Shown here: positions 16,771-25,714 of the stretch, piece after piece
How the letters are laid out: every line of letters begins with the position of its first letter
How positions within the stretch are numbered: position 1 is the first letter of the stretch
Assembly (NCBI GenBank): GCA_045631205.1
Contig: JAZQUI010000008.1
Coordinates: 1 to 54,766 of the forward strand
Origin: HGM04593 sp045631205
GTDB lineage: Bacteria > Bacteroidota > Bacteroidia > Bacteroidales > Bacteroidaceae
Direction: 5' to 3'
Length of the DNA: 54,766 bases
Translations under genes and position numbers: made by a program
Notes under the pieces: generated by a model
The model's database searches: none
What the model saw: only the letters and a program-made list of their open reading frames with translations
What the model was told of the DNA's origin: nothing

Positions 16771-18525
16771 TTAAGCCTTACGGGTTTCGAGCAACTCCTC
16801 GAGCGATGCAAGATAGTTGCTGTATTTTTCCGACTTGAATTCAGAGTAGTTCATCTGCTTGCAGATGTTAATAATCTTCTTGAAGAAATCGGTAACCTCC
16901 TGGAATGTTTCGAACTTATACTCGGAACGGCAGATACCTGACACAAGCTCCAACATTGCCTGCTGACGCTCAAGAGGAGTCACAGCATCGATATCGTCGA
17001 AAGCATCCTGCTGCAAAACAACAAAGTCGATAAGTTCCGATTTCCAGAATGTAACGTGGTACTCAACAGGTACACCGTCGTCACCAAGAATGTTAATCTG
17101 CTCGGCAATCTCCTTACCACGCAACAAGCGTGTTTTTGCCTCGTTAACCATCTCCAACCAGTTACCACCTATGCGGCCGGTGATATACTCTCCAAACTCG
17201 GGATATTCAAGATATTTAGAATATGAATCTATGGGGTTAACCGCAGGATAGCGTTTCTTGTCGGCACGGTCCTGCTCAAGAGCATAGAAACAACGTGCAA
17301 CCTTCTTGGTATTCTCGGTAACAGGCTCTTTAAGGTTACCACCGGCAGGAGACACAGTACCGATAAAGGTAATTGAACCTGCCTCACCATTGTTTAGCAC
17401 CACATAACCTGCACGACTATAGAAGTTGGCGATAATAGCTGAAATATCCATAGGGAATGCGTCGGGACCGGGAAGTTCCTCCATACGGTTCGACATCTCA
17501 CGCAACGCCTGCGCCCAACGTGATGTCGAGTCGGCCATAAGCAGTACGCGCAAACCCATCGCACGGTAATACTCGGCAATTGTCATAGCTGTATATACCG
17601 AAGCCTCACGAGCTGCAACAGGCATGTTTGAAGTGTTTGCAATGATGATAGTACGCTCCATCAACTTGCGACCAGTGTGAGGGTCGACGAGTTCGGGGAA
17701 CTCAGTAAAAATCTCCACAACCTCGTTGGCGCGCTCACCGCAGGCAGCGATGATAACGATATCGGCTTCGGCCTGCTTTGAGATCGCGTGCTGAAGCACG
17801 GTCTTTCCTGTACCGAAGGGGCCGGGGATAAAACCTGTACCACCCTCAACAATGGGGTTCAATGTATCGATTGTACGCACACCTGTCTCGAGCAATTTGA
17901 AAGGACGTGGTTTCTCCTTATAATCACTCATAGCCACACGCACGGGCCATTTCTGAATCATATTCAACTTCTTCTCCTCGCCCGCCTCGTTTACAATAAC
18001 TGCAATTTCGTCGGTCACCTTGTACTCACCTGCAGCAGCAATGCTTTTCACAGTCCAAGTACCTTCGAGAGCAAAAGGAGCCATTATTTTTAGGGGCTGG
18101 TGGTTCTCTTCCACACTACCCAACCACGCAGCAGCATTAACACTGTCGCCTACCTTTACCAGCGGCTCAAAGTGCCACAATTTATCCTCGTCAAGGGGAT
18201 TGGTGTAATCTCCGCGTTTAAGGAAAACTCCCTCCATCTTATCGAGGTCGTTCTGAAGACCATCGTAATTCTTGGAGAGCATACCGGGAGCAAGAGAAAC
18301 CTCAAGCATATGGCCGGTAAATTCCGCCTCCTCACCAATTTTCAAACGTCGTGTGCTTTCAAACACCTGAACGTACACTTTTGCGCCGTTAATCTTGATA
18401 ACCTCGGCCATCAAGCGGTCGCCACCGGTTTTGATAAAACATATCTCATTCTGTGCCACAGGACCATCAACGGCCAAAAGCACCATATTCGATATAACAC
18501 CGGTTACTTTTCCTTTTGTTGCCAT
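16771..18525 (-). CDS. ntpA: V-type ATPase catalytic subunit A
   Basis: This 584-residue catalytic subunit has an N-terminal beta-barrel, the V-type-specific bulge insertion (about 115-190), a P-loop (GPFGTGKTVLQ) and the C-terminal helical bundle. ACGERANEVVE and LMADSTSRWAQALREMS are the usual catalytic and Walker B regions. Whether the complex makes or uses ATP in this organism cannot be told from sequence. It starts 10 bp after the DUF2764 gene. Confidence 0.97.
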   Translation of the reverse strand: MATKGKVTGVISNMVLLAVDGPVAQNEICFIKTGGDRLMAEVIKINGAKVYVQVFESTRRLKIGEEAEFTGHMLEVSLAPGMLSKNYDGLQNDLDKMEGVFLKRGDYTNPLDEDKLWHFEPLVKVGDSVNAAAWLGSVEENHQPLKIMAPFALEGTWTVKSIAAAGEYKVTDEIAVIVNEAGEEKKLNMIQKWPVRVAMSDYKEKPRPFKLLETGVRTIDTLNPIVEGGTGFIPGPFGTGKTVLQHAISKQAEADIVIIAACGERANEVVEIFTEFPELVDPHTGRKLMERTIIIANTSNMPVAAREASVYTAMTIAEYYRAMGLRVLLMADSTSRWAQALREMSNRMEELPGPDAFPMDISAIIANFYSRAGYVVLNNGEAGSITFIGTVSPAGGNLKEPVTENTKKVARCFYALEQDRADKKRYPAVNPIDSYSKYLEYPEFGEYITGRIGGNWLEMVNEAKTRLLRGKEIAEQINILGDDGVPVEYHVTFWKSELIDFVVLQQDAFDDIDAVTPLERQQAMLELVSGICRSEYKFETFQEVTDFFKKIINICKQMNYSEFKSEKYSNYLASLEELLETRKA

Positions 18526-18535
18526 ATATATAATT

Positions 18536-19384
18536 TCAATTTACATTCATTAAATCAACGGACTCTTTAAGACCGCCTTTCAAATCGTCGATAAGTTCGG
18601 TATAGCGCTGCATACCTTTCTCACTATCGAGTTTCGCCCAACGAGCCACAATATCCAATTTCTGCAAGAATACAAAAAGACGTTCAACCGTGAAATAATT
18701 GAACACCGAATTCTCGTCGAGCCACGCCCAACGCATCTCGTCGAGCTGATGCTCGCGCTCCTGCAATTGTTCGTTCTCGCTCAAACGCTGTACCTTTTCC
18801 AAGTAGTCTATTGTTCCGGTGAGACCGAAATCACGTGCTGCAGAAGTGCGCAAAGCTTCGGCCACCTCACCATCACCGACAACCACATCGGCTACGCCCA
18901 ATTTGTATTTGCGGGCAAGCATCGCCACAAGCAGGTTGTTTACATTCATATTAAAAGTAAACCAATCGGCCAGGAATTTATTTGACGAAGAGGTTGCATA
19001 TTGGTAATAATGTGCGCTCAAAACATCGGGCCACATAATTCCCTCCACCTGCTCATTCTGGAAGTAATAATCCAGAAAATCGTAGAAGTATGCGGGAATA
19101 TCTTTTTTGCGGGGGTCACTATTTTTTGCTGTAGCGACAATCTCCAACAATTCCTCGGCAGAATAGCAACCGTTGTTTTCAAAAACAACTTCGTTACCCT
19201 CGCGCAACAACTTCAACAAATTATCGTTGTCGCGTGCAAGGAAAAAGAGGTCGATACATTTTGCATCTTCGGCAGAGAGCATAGGATAAACATCCTCTCT
19301 GAAGTTGTCTATTGTGTAAACAACCTTACCGCCGTCAAAAGCAATATCGGGCAAACCTGCAATCAAACAATGATAGCTGCTCAT
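18536..19384 (-). CDS. DUF2764 protein of the V-ATPase operon (likely subunit C equivalent)
   Basis: The 282-residue protein opens with SSYHCLIAGLPDIAFD and is mostly helical; no transmembrane segment is visible. DUF2764 proteins are known from Bacteroidetes V-ATPase operons, where they sit between the E and A genes. That is the place of subunit C, the socket between rotor and c-ring, in other operons, and no other C-like gene is present here. The assignment as a functional subunit C is inference from position, helical content and size. It starts 3 bp after subunit E. Confidence 0.82.
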   Translation of the reverse strand: MSSYHCLIAGLPDIAFDGGKVVYTIDNFREDVYPMLSAEDAKCIDLFFLARDNDNLLKLLREGNEVVFENNGCYSAEELLEIVATAKNSDPRKKDIPAYFYDFLDYYFQNEQVEGIMWPDVLSAHYYQYATSSSNKFLADWFTFNMNVNNLLVAMLARKYKLGVADVVVGDGEVAEALRTSAARDFGLTGTIDYLEKVQRLSENEQLQEREHQLDEMRWAWLDENSVFNYFTVERLFVFLQKLDIVARWAKLDSEKGMQRYTELIDDLKGGLKESVDLMNVN

Positions 19385-19387
19385 CGA

Positions 19388-19978
19388 TTATGAGAATAGA
19401 AGTTCAACCATTTGAGGACGAAGGAAAGCGTTGAAGAACGCCTCAAACTCACCTTCACCAAAGTTTACTTTGTAAGAACCATCGGCAGGTGCGATTGAGA
19501 AAGAAGCCTTCTTGCCGTTCACCTGTTTAATTTCAACACCTTTATCGAGAAGAGTCTTTGCCTTTGCTGCAAAGAAAGCCTTGAGCTCGGCTGCCTCGCT
19601 AGTAGAAATCACAAGAGGCTCGTTTGCGCTCCAACGCTCTGCAATCTTCACTATTATGGCTTTAAGAGCATCACCACCGGCAGCCTCTTTCACAGCAGCC
19701 TTTACAACAGCATCGGTCACAATTGAAGCAACCTCCGATTTAAGAGCACCTACAGCCTGTGCGCCGTAAAGTTTAAGCTCCGAACGGGTGTTTGCGTCAA
19801 GTTCCTTGGCGCGCTTTTCCGCTGCTACAATTGCAGCATCAGCTTTCTCCTTTGCCTCTTTCACAATAGCTTCAGCTTTTGCCTGCGCATCGGCAATAAT
19901 GCGCTCTGCTTCAGCCTGTCCCTTCTCTACACCCTCAGCGTAGATTTTTTCGGTTAGTTCTTGAATTTTATTATCCAT
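19388..19978 (-). CDS. ntpE: V-type ATPase subunit E (peripheral stalk)
   Basis: This is a 196-residue protein when started at 19978 (MDNKIQELTEKIY). The first 100 residues are a charged, Ala/Glu/Lys-rich coiled coil (AEAERIIADAQAKAEAIVKE), followed by a globular C-terminal domain; this is the structure of E stalk subunits. An upstream in-frame ATG at 20047 would add 23 residues that do not fit the family, so the internal start is preferred. It is the first gene of the operon. A possible -7 box, TATTTTTG, lies at 20100-20093. Confidence 0.9.
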   Translation of the reverse strand: MDNKIQELTEKIYAEGVEKGQAEAERIIADAQAKAEAIVKEAKEKADAAIVAAEKRAKELDANTRSELKLYGAQAVGALKSEVASIVTDAVVKAAVKEAAGGDALKAIIVKIAERWSANEPLVISTSEAAELKAFFAAKAKTLLDKGVEIKQVNGKKASFSIAPADGSYKVNFGEGEFEAFFNAFLRPQMVELLFS

Positions 19979-20442
19979 ATCGTTTAATGTTAATATTTCA
20001 CGTCTTGCTTTACCAAAGAGTGCGCAAATGTTCAAATAGTAATGCAACTATGCGCCAAAAACAGATGGCAAAAAAGCACACTCTTCCGTTTACAAAAATA
20101 CAACATTTTCTTTATTATTTCACCTTTTGCCAACAACATTTATACTTAATAACTATAAAATTATATAAATTAATGCGATTTTGTAAACCAAAAGCAAAAA
20201 TGACAAACATAAAAAAACAAAAGTGCCGCTTTTCACAAAGCAGCACTTCCAACATTTACTAAACAACTAAGAAAAAACTATACTATCATAACTGATAATT
20301 CATACATGTGAAAAATGCGTTCGACACTTATCACATTGCGAAGGTATTGAAGAAAATCCATAACACAAAATTTCCAAAACATTTCTCAACCAAAGGAAGG
20401 AATGTATCGGCGATTTTACACTTTTTCACTACAAACCGATAG
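19979..20442. other. Intergenic region before the V-ATPase operon
   Basis: This 464-bp AT-rich stretch has no convincing gene. It holds the terminator of the glgB/membrane-protein operon (20221-20248) and, on the minus strand, a TATTTTTG box (20100-20093) that could start the V-ATPase mRNA with a leader of about 110 nt. I see nothing else in it. Confidence 0.6.
20221..20248 (-). terminator. Terminator after the glgB operon
   Basis: AAGTGC and GCTTT (20221-20226, 20228-20232) pair with AAAGC and GCACTT (20237-20241, 20243-20248) with one C/A mismatch. On the minus strand a run of T residues follows (20220-20211). Confidence 0.7.
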
Positions 20443-21588
20443 TCAATCCCCATAAAGGAAATACCACCAATAAGTGTCGCCATAAGAAGGGTACAAAAGA
20501 TAGGAAGCTGTCGCATCGCTACCACAGCCACGCGCACACTCAACCATTGCTGCAAGGCGCTGCATCATTTCCGGTTCATCTATTTTCACTCCAAAATCAG
20601 GAACAATAAATGTATAGAGCAAAAGAGCCTCTTTGAAGTGTTTGGGGAGGGTTCCAACTGCACCCGTATTGTAGAATTCAAAAACCTTATCGGCAAAATC
20701 AACAAGACGCCTGTCGGCAAGCAAAGCAGTGAGGTAGAACTCACGCGCTACCGCATTGTTTTCATCAGCAACAGCGCGGGCAAGATAATCAATTGCACGC
20801 TCACCCTCTTTGCGAGAAGCACCAATATGCGAGTAGATTGTATCGGATTCTATCGGAGCATCCCTTCCAATCGAAGGCAAAAGGCTCTCAGAACCGGCAT
20901 AGACCGGATATTCAAAAAAGTTCTCGGCCAGTGCACCCTTTAAAGAAAGCAGAAAGGCTCTTTGAGCCGTAAATTGTGGCGAAGCCACGGGAGAATGTTT
21001 ACCAACAGAAAGCGCAGCATCAACATCGCCCGCTTTCAAGAATTTATACTGCAACGCCTCGCGACGAAAATTCTTGTCGCCACCCGACAGATACCCTACA
21101 CCCGTAAAAAGCAACACAAACAATATTAGATTGCGCCACATTATACGATTAAGCACCATCGAAGGGTCTTTTATCTTCTCGAACAAAATTCTGTTAAGCA
21201 CAAAAGAGGAGAAAAAAAAGAAGAGCAAGCCCAGCACAATAACCCATAACCAAACAACATAATTCACACCTCCAACAAATATGGCACGGTCAATATCCGT
21301 AACAAAAGCAAGGATTAAAGACGAAGGCAGAAAAGCCATTGCAGTCCATTCACGTCGGAAGCCGGCAAAGCGGTTCAACCACAATGCCAGCCCCGACAGA
21401 ATAGCTGTAGCAATACCGGAGACGAGATATGCATTGAAATTCAGCCTGCCTGTTGCCACATAATCATAAACCACCTCAATTTCGGCCGACTTATACACGG
21501 CAATAAAAGCAAAACTGAAAACTGCAAAAACCAAAGTACACAATAATGCGACCATGTTCTGCAAACGTTTTTCTCCGGCATTCCTCAT
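20443..21588 (-). CDS. DUF6057-like membrane protein of unknown function
   Basis: The 381-residue protein has about five N-terminal transmembrane helices (residues 12-200) and a soluble C-terminal part (about 210-381). The soluble part looks helical and repeat-like, reminiscent of TPR folds, with segments such as AIDYLARAVADENNAVAREFYLTALLADRR broken by short turns. I recognise it only loosely as one of the DUF6057-type proteins of Bacteroidales. It starts 6 bp after glgB and is probably its operon partner, but no role in glycogen metabolism is known to me. Confidence 0.6.
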   Translation of the reverse strand: MRNAGEKRLQNMVALLCTLVFAVFSFAFIAVYKSAEIEVVYDYVATGRLNFNAYLVSGIATAILSGLALWLNRFAGFRREWTAMAFLPSSLILAFVTDIDRAIFVGGVNYVVWLWVIVLGLLFFFFSSFVLNRILFEKIKDPSMVLNRIMWRNLILFVLLFTGVGYLSGGDKNFRREALQYKFLKAGDVDAALSVGKHSPVASPQFTAQRAFLLSLKGALAENFFEYPVYAGSESLLPSIGRDAPIESDTIYSHIGASRKEGERAIDYLARAVADENNAVAREFYLTALLADRRLVDFADKVFEFYNTGAVGTLPKHFKEALLLYTFIVPDFGVKIDEPEMMQRLAAMVECARGCGSDATASYLLYPSYGDTYWWYFLYGD

Positions 21589-21594
21589 TTTGTA

Positions 21595-23601
21595 TTACTC
21601 TTTATTCTTTTTAAGCACCATCGCTGTACGTGCAGGAAGATAGAGCATCAACCAACCTTTCTTGCGACGTGCGTGCAATTTATCATATTGAGTAAAGTGT
21701 GTCTGCGTTTCATCAACAAGCGCATTGCCACCGAAACGCTCCGAGTCGGTATTCAACACAATTGAGTACGAGCCCTCGGGAACCAGCAAACCATAATCGG
21801 TAAACGATCGTGTGGGACTGAAATTAAATACAAAAATCAAATCCTTACGCGAGAATGCAAGTATCTGGTCGCCATCGTTATGCCAAATCTCCTGTACAGG
21901 ACGGTTCTGGAAATTGCGCACGCCACCAACGAGTTTCATTAACTCCTCGTCAAACTTGCCAAGAAGTGTATAGTTGTAATTGGGATTATCCACCAAACTC
22001 CACTGACGGCGAGCATATTTATGACTCCAGCCATTACCCTCACGCGGGAAATCTATCCACTCGGGATGACCGAACTCATTACCCATAAAGTTAAGATAAC
22101 CACCGTTTATGGTAGCAAGCGTCATCATACGAATCATCTTGTGCAAAGCAATACCACGAGTAACAGTACCGGTTTCATCGCCACGATTGAAGTGCCAGTA
22201 CATATCGGCATCGATAAGGCGGAAGATTATAGTTTTGTCGCCAACAAGTGCCTGGTCGTGACTCTCGGCATACGAAATAGTCTGCTCATCCTTACGACGA
22301 TTGGTCAACTCCCAGAAAATCTCAGAAGGTTTCCAATCCTCATCCTTACGTTCCTTGATTATCTTAATCCAGAAATCGGGAATATTCATCGCCATACGAT
22401 AGTCGAAACCATAACCGCCATCAGCAATGGGCGCAGCCAAACCGGGCATACCGGAAACTTCCTCAGCAATGGTTATAGCCTTGGGATTAACCTCGTGAAT
22501 AAGTCTGTTGGCAAGAGTGAGATAGCAGATTGCATCACCATCCTGGTGGCCATTGAAATAATCACCATAACCACAGAATGCCTCACCAAGGCCGTGGCTG
22601 TAATAAATCATTGAGGTTACACCATCGAAGCGGAAACCGTCGAATTTAAACTCCTCGAGCCAATATTTACAGTTCGACAAAAGGAAGTGAACAACTTCGT
22701 TCTTGCCATAATTAAAGCAGAGAGAATCCCATGCATTATGTACACGACGGTCGCCGCTATGAAAATATTGCGCAGGATCGCCATCGAGCAAGCCCAAGCC
22801 CTCCATCTCGTTTTTAACAGCATGAGAGTGAACAAGGTCCATGATAACCGCAATACCCATACCGTGAGCAGCATCGATAAGTTCTTTCAACTCCTCGGGA
22901 GTACCGAAACGTGAAGAAGGTGCAAAGAAGTTTGAAACGTGATAACCGAAGCTACCATAATAAGGATGCTCCTGAATAGCCATAATCTGGATACAGTTAT
23001 AACCATCGGCAACCACGCGAGGAAGAACATTATCCTTGAACTCGCGGTATGTACCAACCTTTTCTTCCTCTTGCGCCATACCCACGTGGCACTCATATAT
23101 GAGCAACGGAGTACGTTTGGGAGTGAACTTCTTGTTTTTGAAAACATACTCCTCTTCGGGAGCCCATACCTGTGCACTGAAGATTTTTGTAGCATCGTCC
23201 TGAACCACACGACGCACCCAAGCCGGGATACGCTCACCGCAGCCACCATCCCAGTAAACCTTCATCTTATAATGCTGACCATGCTTCAAGGCTTTTTTGG
23301 GCAAACGACGCTCCCACACACCACCGGCAAGTTGTTTGAGTTCATACTCGGGGAGTTCTTCCCAATTGGAGAAATCTCCAATCAACACAATCTTGGTTGC
23401 ATTAGGCGCCCACTCGCGGAACACCCAACCTGTCGCAGTCTTGTGAAGGCCGAAATATAAATAACCCGAAGCAAAACCCGACAATGTCTGTCGGCCGTTC
23501 TTTGTTAACTCTCTTTCCCTTTGCAGGAAGTAGCGATAGCGCGCATCAATATCCAGGTTATAGGGTTCCAAATAACCATCGCGCTCAACAAGTTTCAGCA
23601 T
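21595..23601 (-). CDS. glgB: 1,4-alpha-glucan (glycogen) branching enzyme, GH13
   Basis: The 668-residue enzyme resembles the eukaryotic-type (GH13_8) branching enzymes in length. An N-terminal CBM48 domain (about 50-160; GWVFREWAPNATKIVLIGDF) is followed by the GH13 barrel. Catalytic elements are GFRFDGVTS (Asp nucleophile), ITIAEEVSG (acid/base Glu) and YAESHDQALVGD (third Asp). The C-terminal beta domain contains YLNFMGNEFGHPEWIDFPR. It makes alpha-1,6 branches in glycogen. It follows a YhcH-family gene by 53 bp and precedes a membrane-protein gene by 6 bp. Confidence 0.95.
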   Translation of the reverse strand: MLKLVERDGYLEPYNLDIDARYRYFLQRERELTKNGRQTLSGFASGYLYFGLHKTATGWVFREWAPNATKIVLIGDFSNWEELPEYELKQLAGGVWERRLPKKALKHGQHYKMKVYWDGGCGERIPAWVRRVVQDDATKIFSAQVWAPEEEYVFKNKKFTPKRTPLLIYECHVGMAQEEEKVGTYREFKDNVLPRVVADGYNCIQIMAIQEHPYYGSFGYHVSNFFAPSSRFGTPEELKELIDAAHGMGIAVIMDLVHSHAVKNEMEGLGLLDGDPAQYFHSGDRRVHNAWDSLCFNYGKNEVVHFLLSNCKYWLEEFKFDGFRFDGVTSMIYYSHGLGEAFCGYGDYFNGHQDGDAICYLTLANRLIHEVNPKAITIAEEVSGMPGLAAPIADGGYGFDYRMAMNIPDFWIKIIKERKDEDWKPSEIFWELTNRRKDEQTISYAESHDQALVGDKTIIFRLIDADMYWHFNRGDETGTVTRGIALHKMIRMMTLATINGGYLNFMGNEFGHPEWIDFPREGNGWSHKYARRQWSLVDNPNYNYTLLGKFDEELMKLVGGVRNFQNRPVQEIWHNDGDQILAFSRKDLIFVFNFSPTRSFTDYGLLVPEGSYSIVLNTDSERFGGNALVDETQTHFTQYDKLHARRKKGWLMLYLPARTAMVLKKNKE

Positions 23602-23654
23602 AATTATAAGAATTTAAGTTAGTTGTTTCTTTATTATATGGTGGCGGTAAATCA

Positions 23655-24104
23655 TCAATCGACCGCTATCTTTACAATTATCTTTTTCACCGGCACGGGT
23701 GTCACGGCAGGAGCGTGACCATCTTGCGGGAAAAATATTGTAAACATAGTATTCTTAACCTCAAAGTAGCTTGCAGCAAGCATACCGACAGGATAAAGGG
23801 TTACATCGTTCTCTTCACTGTAATCGCCCTCGGGAAGTTGTTCCAAAGGAGTGTAACCCATAACTTCGTCACCCGAAATAGGCACCTGTATATCAATATA
23901 TTTGCGATGCACCTCAACAGGCACATCCTCTTTTGTACGCGGCTTTGCCTCCATTACGTTGGCAAATATTTCATCGCCACAAATCTCATTGCGTCCCAAA
24001 GGAAGGTTTTTCAAATCACTGTTCAAAAGAAAATCCATAGCCTTTGCAAACTTAGGGTGCAACCCCTCATAGTTTTTCAAGTTTTTAAGTGAATCGAGTA
24101 TCAT
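23655..24104 (-). CDS. YhcH/YjgK/YiaL family beta-barrel protein
   Basis: This 149-residue protein is of the usual length for the family. The fold is a cupin-like barrel, and metal-ligand-type residues lie in HRKYIDIQVPISGDEVMGY and FFPQDGHAP. Family members are often found in sugar-acid (sialic acid, gulonate) gene sets, but the reaction is unsettled. Here it lies between a MORN-repeat gene and glgB on the same strand, which is compatible with a sugar-related role. Confidence 0.88.
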   Translation of the reverse strand: MILDSLKNLKNYEGLHPKFAKAMDFLLNSDLKNLPLGRNEICGDEIFANVMEAKPRTKEDVPVEVHRKYIDIQVPISGDEVMGYTPLEQLPEGDYSEENDVTLYPVGMLAASYFEVKNTMFTIFFPQDGHAPAVTPVPVKKIIVKIAVD

Positions 24105-24116
24105 ATTTCTGATGTT

Positions 24117-25301
24117 TTATTTTATGCTTATTGTTCCTAAATTATATACACATTCTCTAATTATTTTTCCGGTATTGTCCTTTACAATAAACTTGCCGTG
24201 ACGCTGCCCCTCCTCAAAGGTGCCTTCGTAGCGTGTTCCATCACTATCCACAGCAACACCATTACCGTGCTCCTCGCCCGAAAGGAAACCACCGCGATAT
24301 TTCTTGCCATCGGCAAGGCGCAAAATACCCTGCCCGTTCATCTCATCGTCGCTCCACGAACCTTCGTAAACATCACCGTTTGCCCAGGTATATTTTCCTG
24401 TACCCGAACGCACACCGTCGGCCCACTCGCCTTCATAAACAGCACCGTCGGGATAAGTCATACGCCCGTGGCCATCGCGAAGTCCATCGGCAAAATGTCC
24501 GTCATAAACAGTTCCGTCAGTGTCGGTAAAGATTCCTTTGCCGTGCCACACACCGTTGGCATAATCACCTTCGTAACGGCAACTGTCGGCAAAAACATAA
24601 ACACCTTTTCCATGACGAACATCATTGAGCCACGCTCCATTGTATTCATCACCATTTACATAGAGATAGCGACCTTCGCCATTACGCTGTCCATTCTTCC
24701 ACGAACCTATATATTTACTGTTGTCGCTCCACACAAAAGTACCAACGCCATTGTACTTGTCACCTCTCCACTCACCCGAGTAAGAAGCTCCGTTGGCAAA
24801 AAAATAGCTGCCGGTTCCTTCACGTTTGTCTTCGACCCACGAACCAACATAGACGTCGCCATTTGGGAAATTCATTTTTCCGTAACCATGCTGAAAATCA
24901 AATTCCCAAAAACCCTCATACACACGGCCATCAGCAAAGTAAAAAGAACCCTTACCATGCTGACGGTCATTTATAAAAGCACCTTCGTAACGCTCACCAT
25001 CGCTATAAGTATATATACCGAGTCCTTGGCGCACGCCACGCGAAAAGTGGCCCTCATAAGTATCGCCATTGGAATAGGTTGCTTTACCGTAACCATTGGG
25101 TTTTTTACCCTTTGCCTCACCGGTGTATTTCACGCCACCTTTAAGGTTTAAAGTCTTTACATCAAGAGATTTTTCAATTGCATCGGAAACAAACCCACGA
25201 ACAGAAGTGGGTTTTGAAGAAGATACAGAAATTTCCTGCGCCAACACCATAAACGGCAGGAGCAGAAAGAAACAAAAGATTATTGTATTGTGTTTCATCA
25301 A
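24117..25301 (-). CDS. Exported MORN-repeat protein
   Basis: This 394-residue protein has a signal peptide (MKHNTIIFCFFLLLPFMVLAQ). From about residue 58 to the end it consists of about 14 MORN repeats of 23 residues, of the form YEGxFxxGxxxGxGxxxYxDGxx (for example GDTYEGHFSRGVRQGLGIYT). MORN repeats form extended beta-hairpin arrays that bind membranes, lipids or proteins. As it is exported it probably acts in the periplasm or at the cell surface. It is the first gene of a likely MORN-YhcH-glgB-membrane protein operon, 12 bp before the YhcH gene, with a promoter inside the palindrome at 25359-25404. Confidence 0.9.
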   Translation of the reverse strand: MMKHNTIIFCFFLLLPFMVLAQEISVSSSKPTSVRGFVSDAIEKSLDVKTLNLKGGVKYTGEAKGKKPNGYGKATYSNGDTYEGHFSRGVRQGLGIYTYSDGERYEGAFINDRQHGKGSFYFADGRVYEGFWEFDFQHGYGKMNFPNGDVYVGSWVEDKREGTGSYFFANGASYSGEWRGDKYNGVGTFVWSDNSKYIGSWKNGQRNGEGRYLYVNGDEYNGAWLNDVRHGKGVYVFADSCRYEGDYANGVWHGKGIFTDTDGTVYDGHFADGLRDGHGRMTYPDGAVYEGEWADGVRSGTGKYTWANGDVYEGSWSDDEMNGQGILRLADGKKYRGGFLSGEEHGNGVAVDSDGTRYEGTFEEGQRHGKFIVKDNTGKIIRECVYNLGTISIK

Positions 25302-25358
25302 ATTATCTTAAACAAACCACAGCTACCCATTGAGCAAATTTACACTATGGGTATAGCC

Positions 25359-25404
25359 TATCTTTGCGATAGTAAAGTGCGCGCACTTTACTATCGCAAA
25401 GATA
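25359..25404. repeat. 46-bp perfect palindrome with mirrored -7 boxes
   Basis: The left half (25359-25381) begins TATCTTTGCGATAG and the right half is its exact reverse complement, ending at 25404. Each arm therefore starts with a perfect Bacteroidetes -7 box, TATCTTTG, pointing inwards and through the palindrome. The centre is GCGC. A palindrome of this length can extrude as a cruciform or form a long RNA hairpin in any transcript crossing it. Confidence 0.9.
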
Positions 25405-25425
25405 AGAAGAATGTTGAGAAAACAA
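25396..25425 (-). promoter_or_regulatory. Promoter of the MORN-YhcH-glgB operon
   Basis: On the minus strand TTG (25425-25423), an 18-nt spacer and TATCTTTG (25404-25397) match the Bacteroidetes promoter well. The start of RNA would lie near 25390, so the transcript would begin inside the right arm of the palindrome and carry all of the left arm. Confidence 0.6.
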
Positions 25426-25565
25426 TAAAAAAAGCAGAATATTTTAAAAAAGGAAAAAAGTCACCCAGCAAAAACATATATATAAAGACTTTGCTCCAAC
25501 AAAGATAGCACACAAACAGCATATTATTTATTTTTCCAACAACCTATTTTATGTTATTTTAATAC

Positions 25566-25583
25566 TTTGGCACACTTTTTGTA
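25566..25583 (+). promoter_or_regulatory. Possible sigma-54-like promoter of clpC
   Basis: TTTGGCACACTTTTTGTA contains TGGCAC and, 10 bp after the GG, the pair GT where sigma-54 promoters have GC. It is one base from the -24/-12 consensus. Transcription would start near 25593. A normal -7 box, TATCTTCG, lies further on at 25629-25636, so this may be one of two promoters or a chance match. Confidence 0.3.
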
Positions 25584-25628
25584 AGAAATCTTATGAAAAA
25601 ATATTATCAAGATAAAGGTTTCGGATAG

Positions 25629-25636
25629 TATCTTCG
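25629..25636 (+). promoter_or_regulatory. -7 box of clpC
   Basis: TATCTTCG followed by CA matches the Bacteroidetes -7 element, 78 bp before the clpC ATG. The -33 region is weak. Confidence 0.5.
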
Positions 25637-25714
25637 CAACCGAAACACACAAGAACGAATTTAAACAACAAGAAAAACGAATATTCACAGGAAAAGAACA
25701 GAGGAGGAAGAAGT

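Larger units (their letters stand above)
25302..25714. other. Divergent regulatory region between the MORN operon and clpC
   Basis: This 413-bp non-coding stretch has three parts. The first is a 46-bp perfect palindrome carrying a -7 box on each strand. The second is an A-rich middle part with no clear feature. The third is the clpC promoter region, with a sigma-54-like sequence at 25566-25583 and a TATCTTCG box at 25629-25636. Confidence 0.7.

Noticed and set aside
20331..20555. 74-codon minus-strand frame at the end of the membrane-protein gene
   Set aside because: It overlaps the C-terminus of the 20443-21588 gene in another frame, has no start context, and ends before the terminator without a recognisable product.
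24117..25301. Tandem DNA repeat array
   Set aside because: The period of about 69 bp is that of 23-residue MORN units in the protein; the DNA copies differ strongly, so it is a protein repeat and not a DNA satellite or CRISPR.
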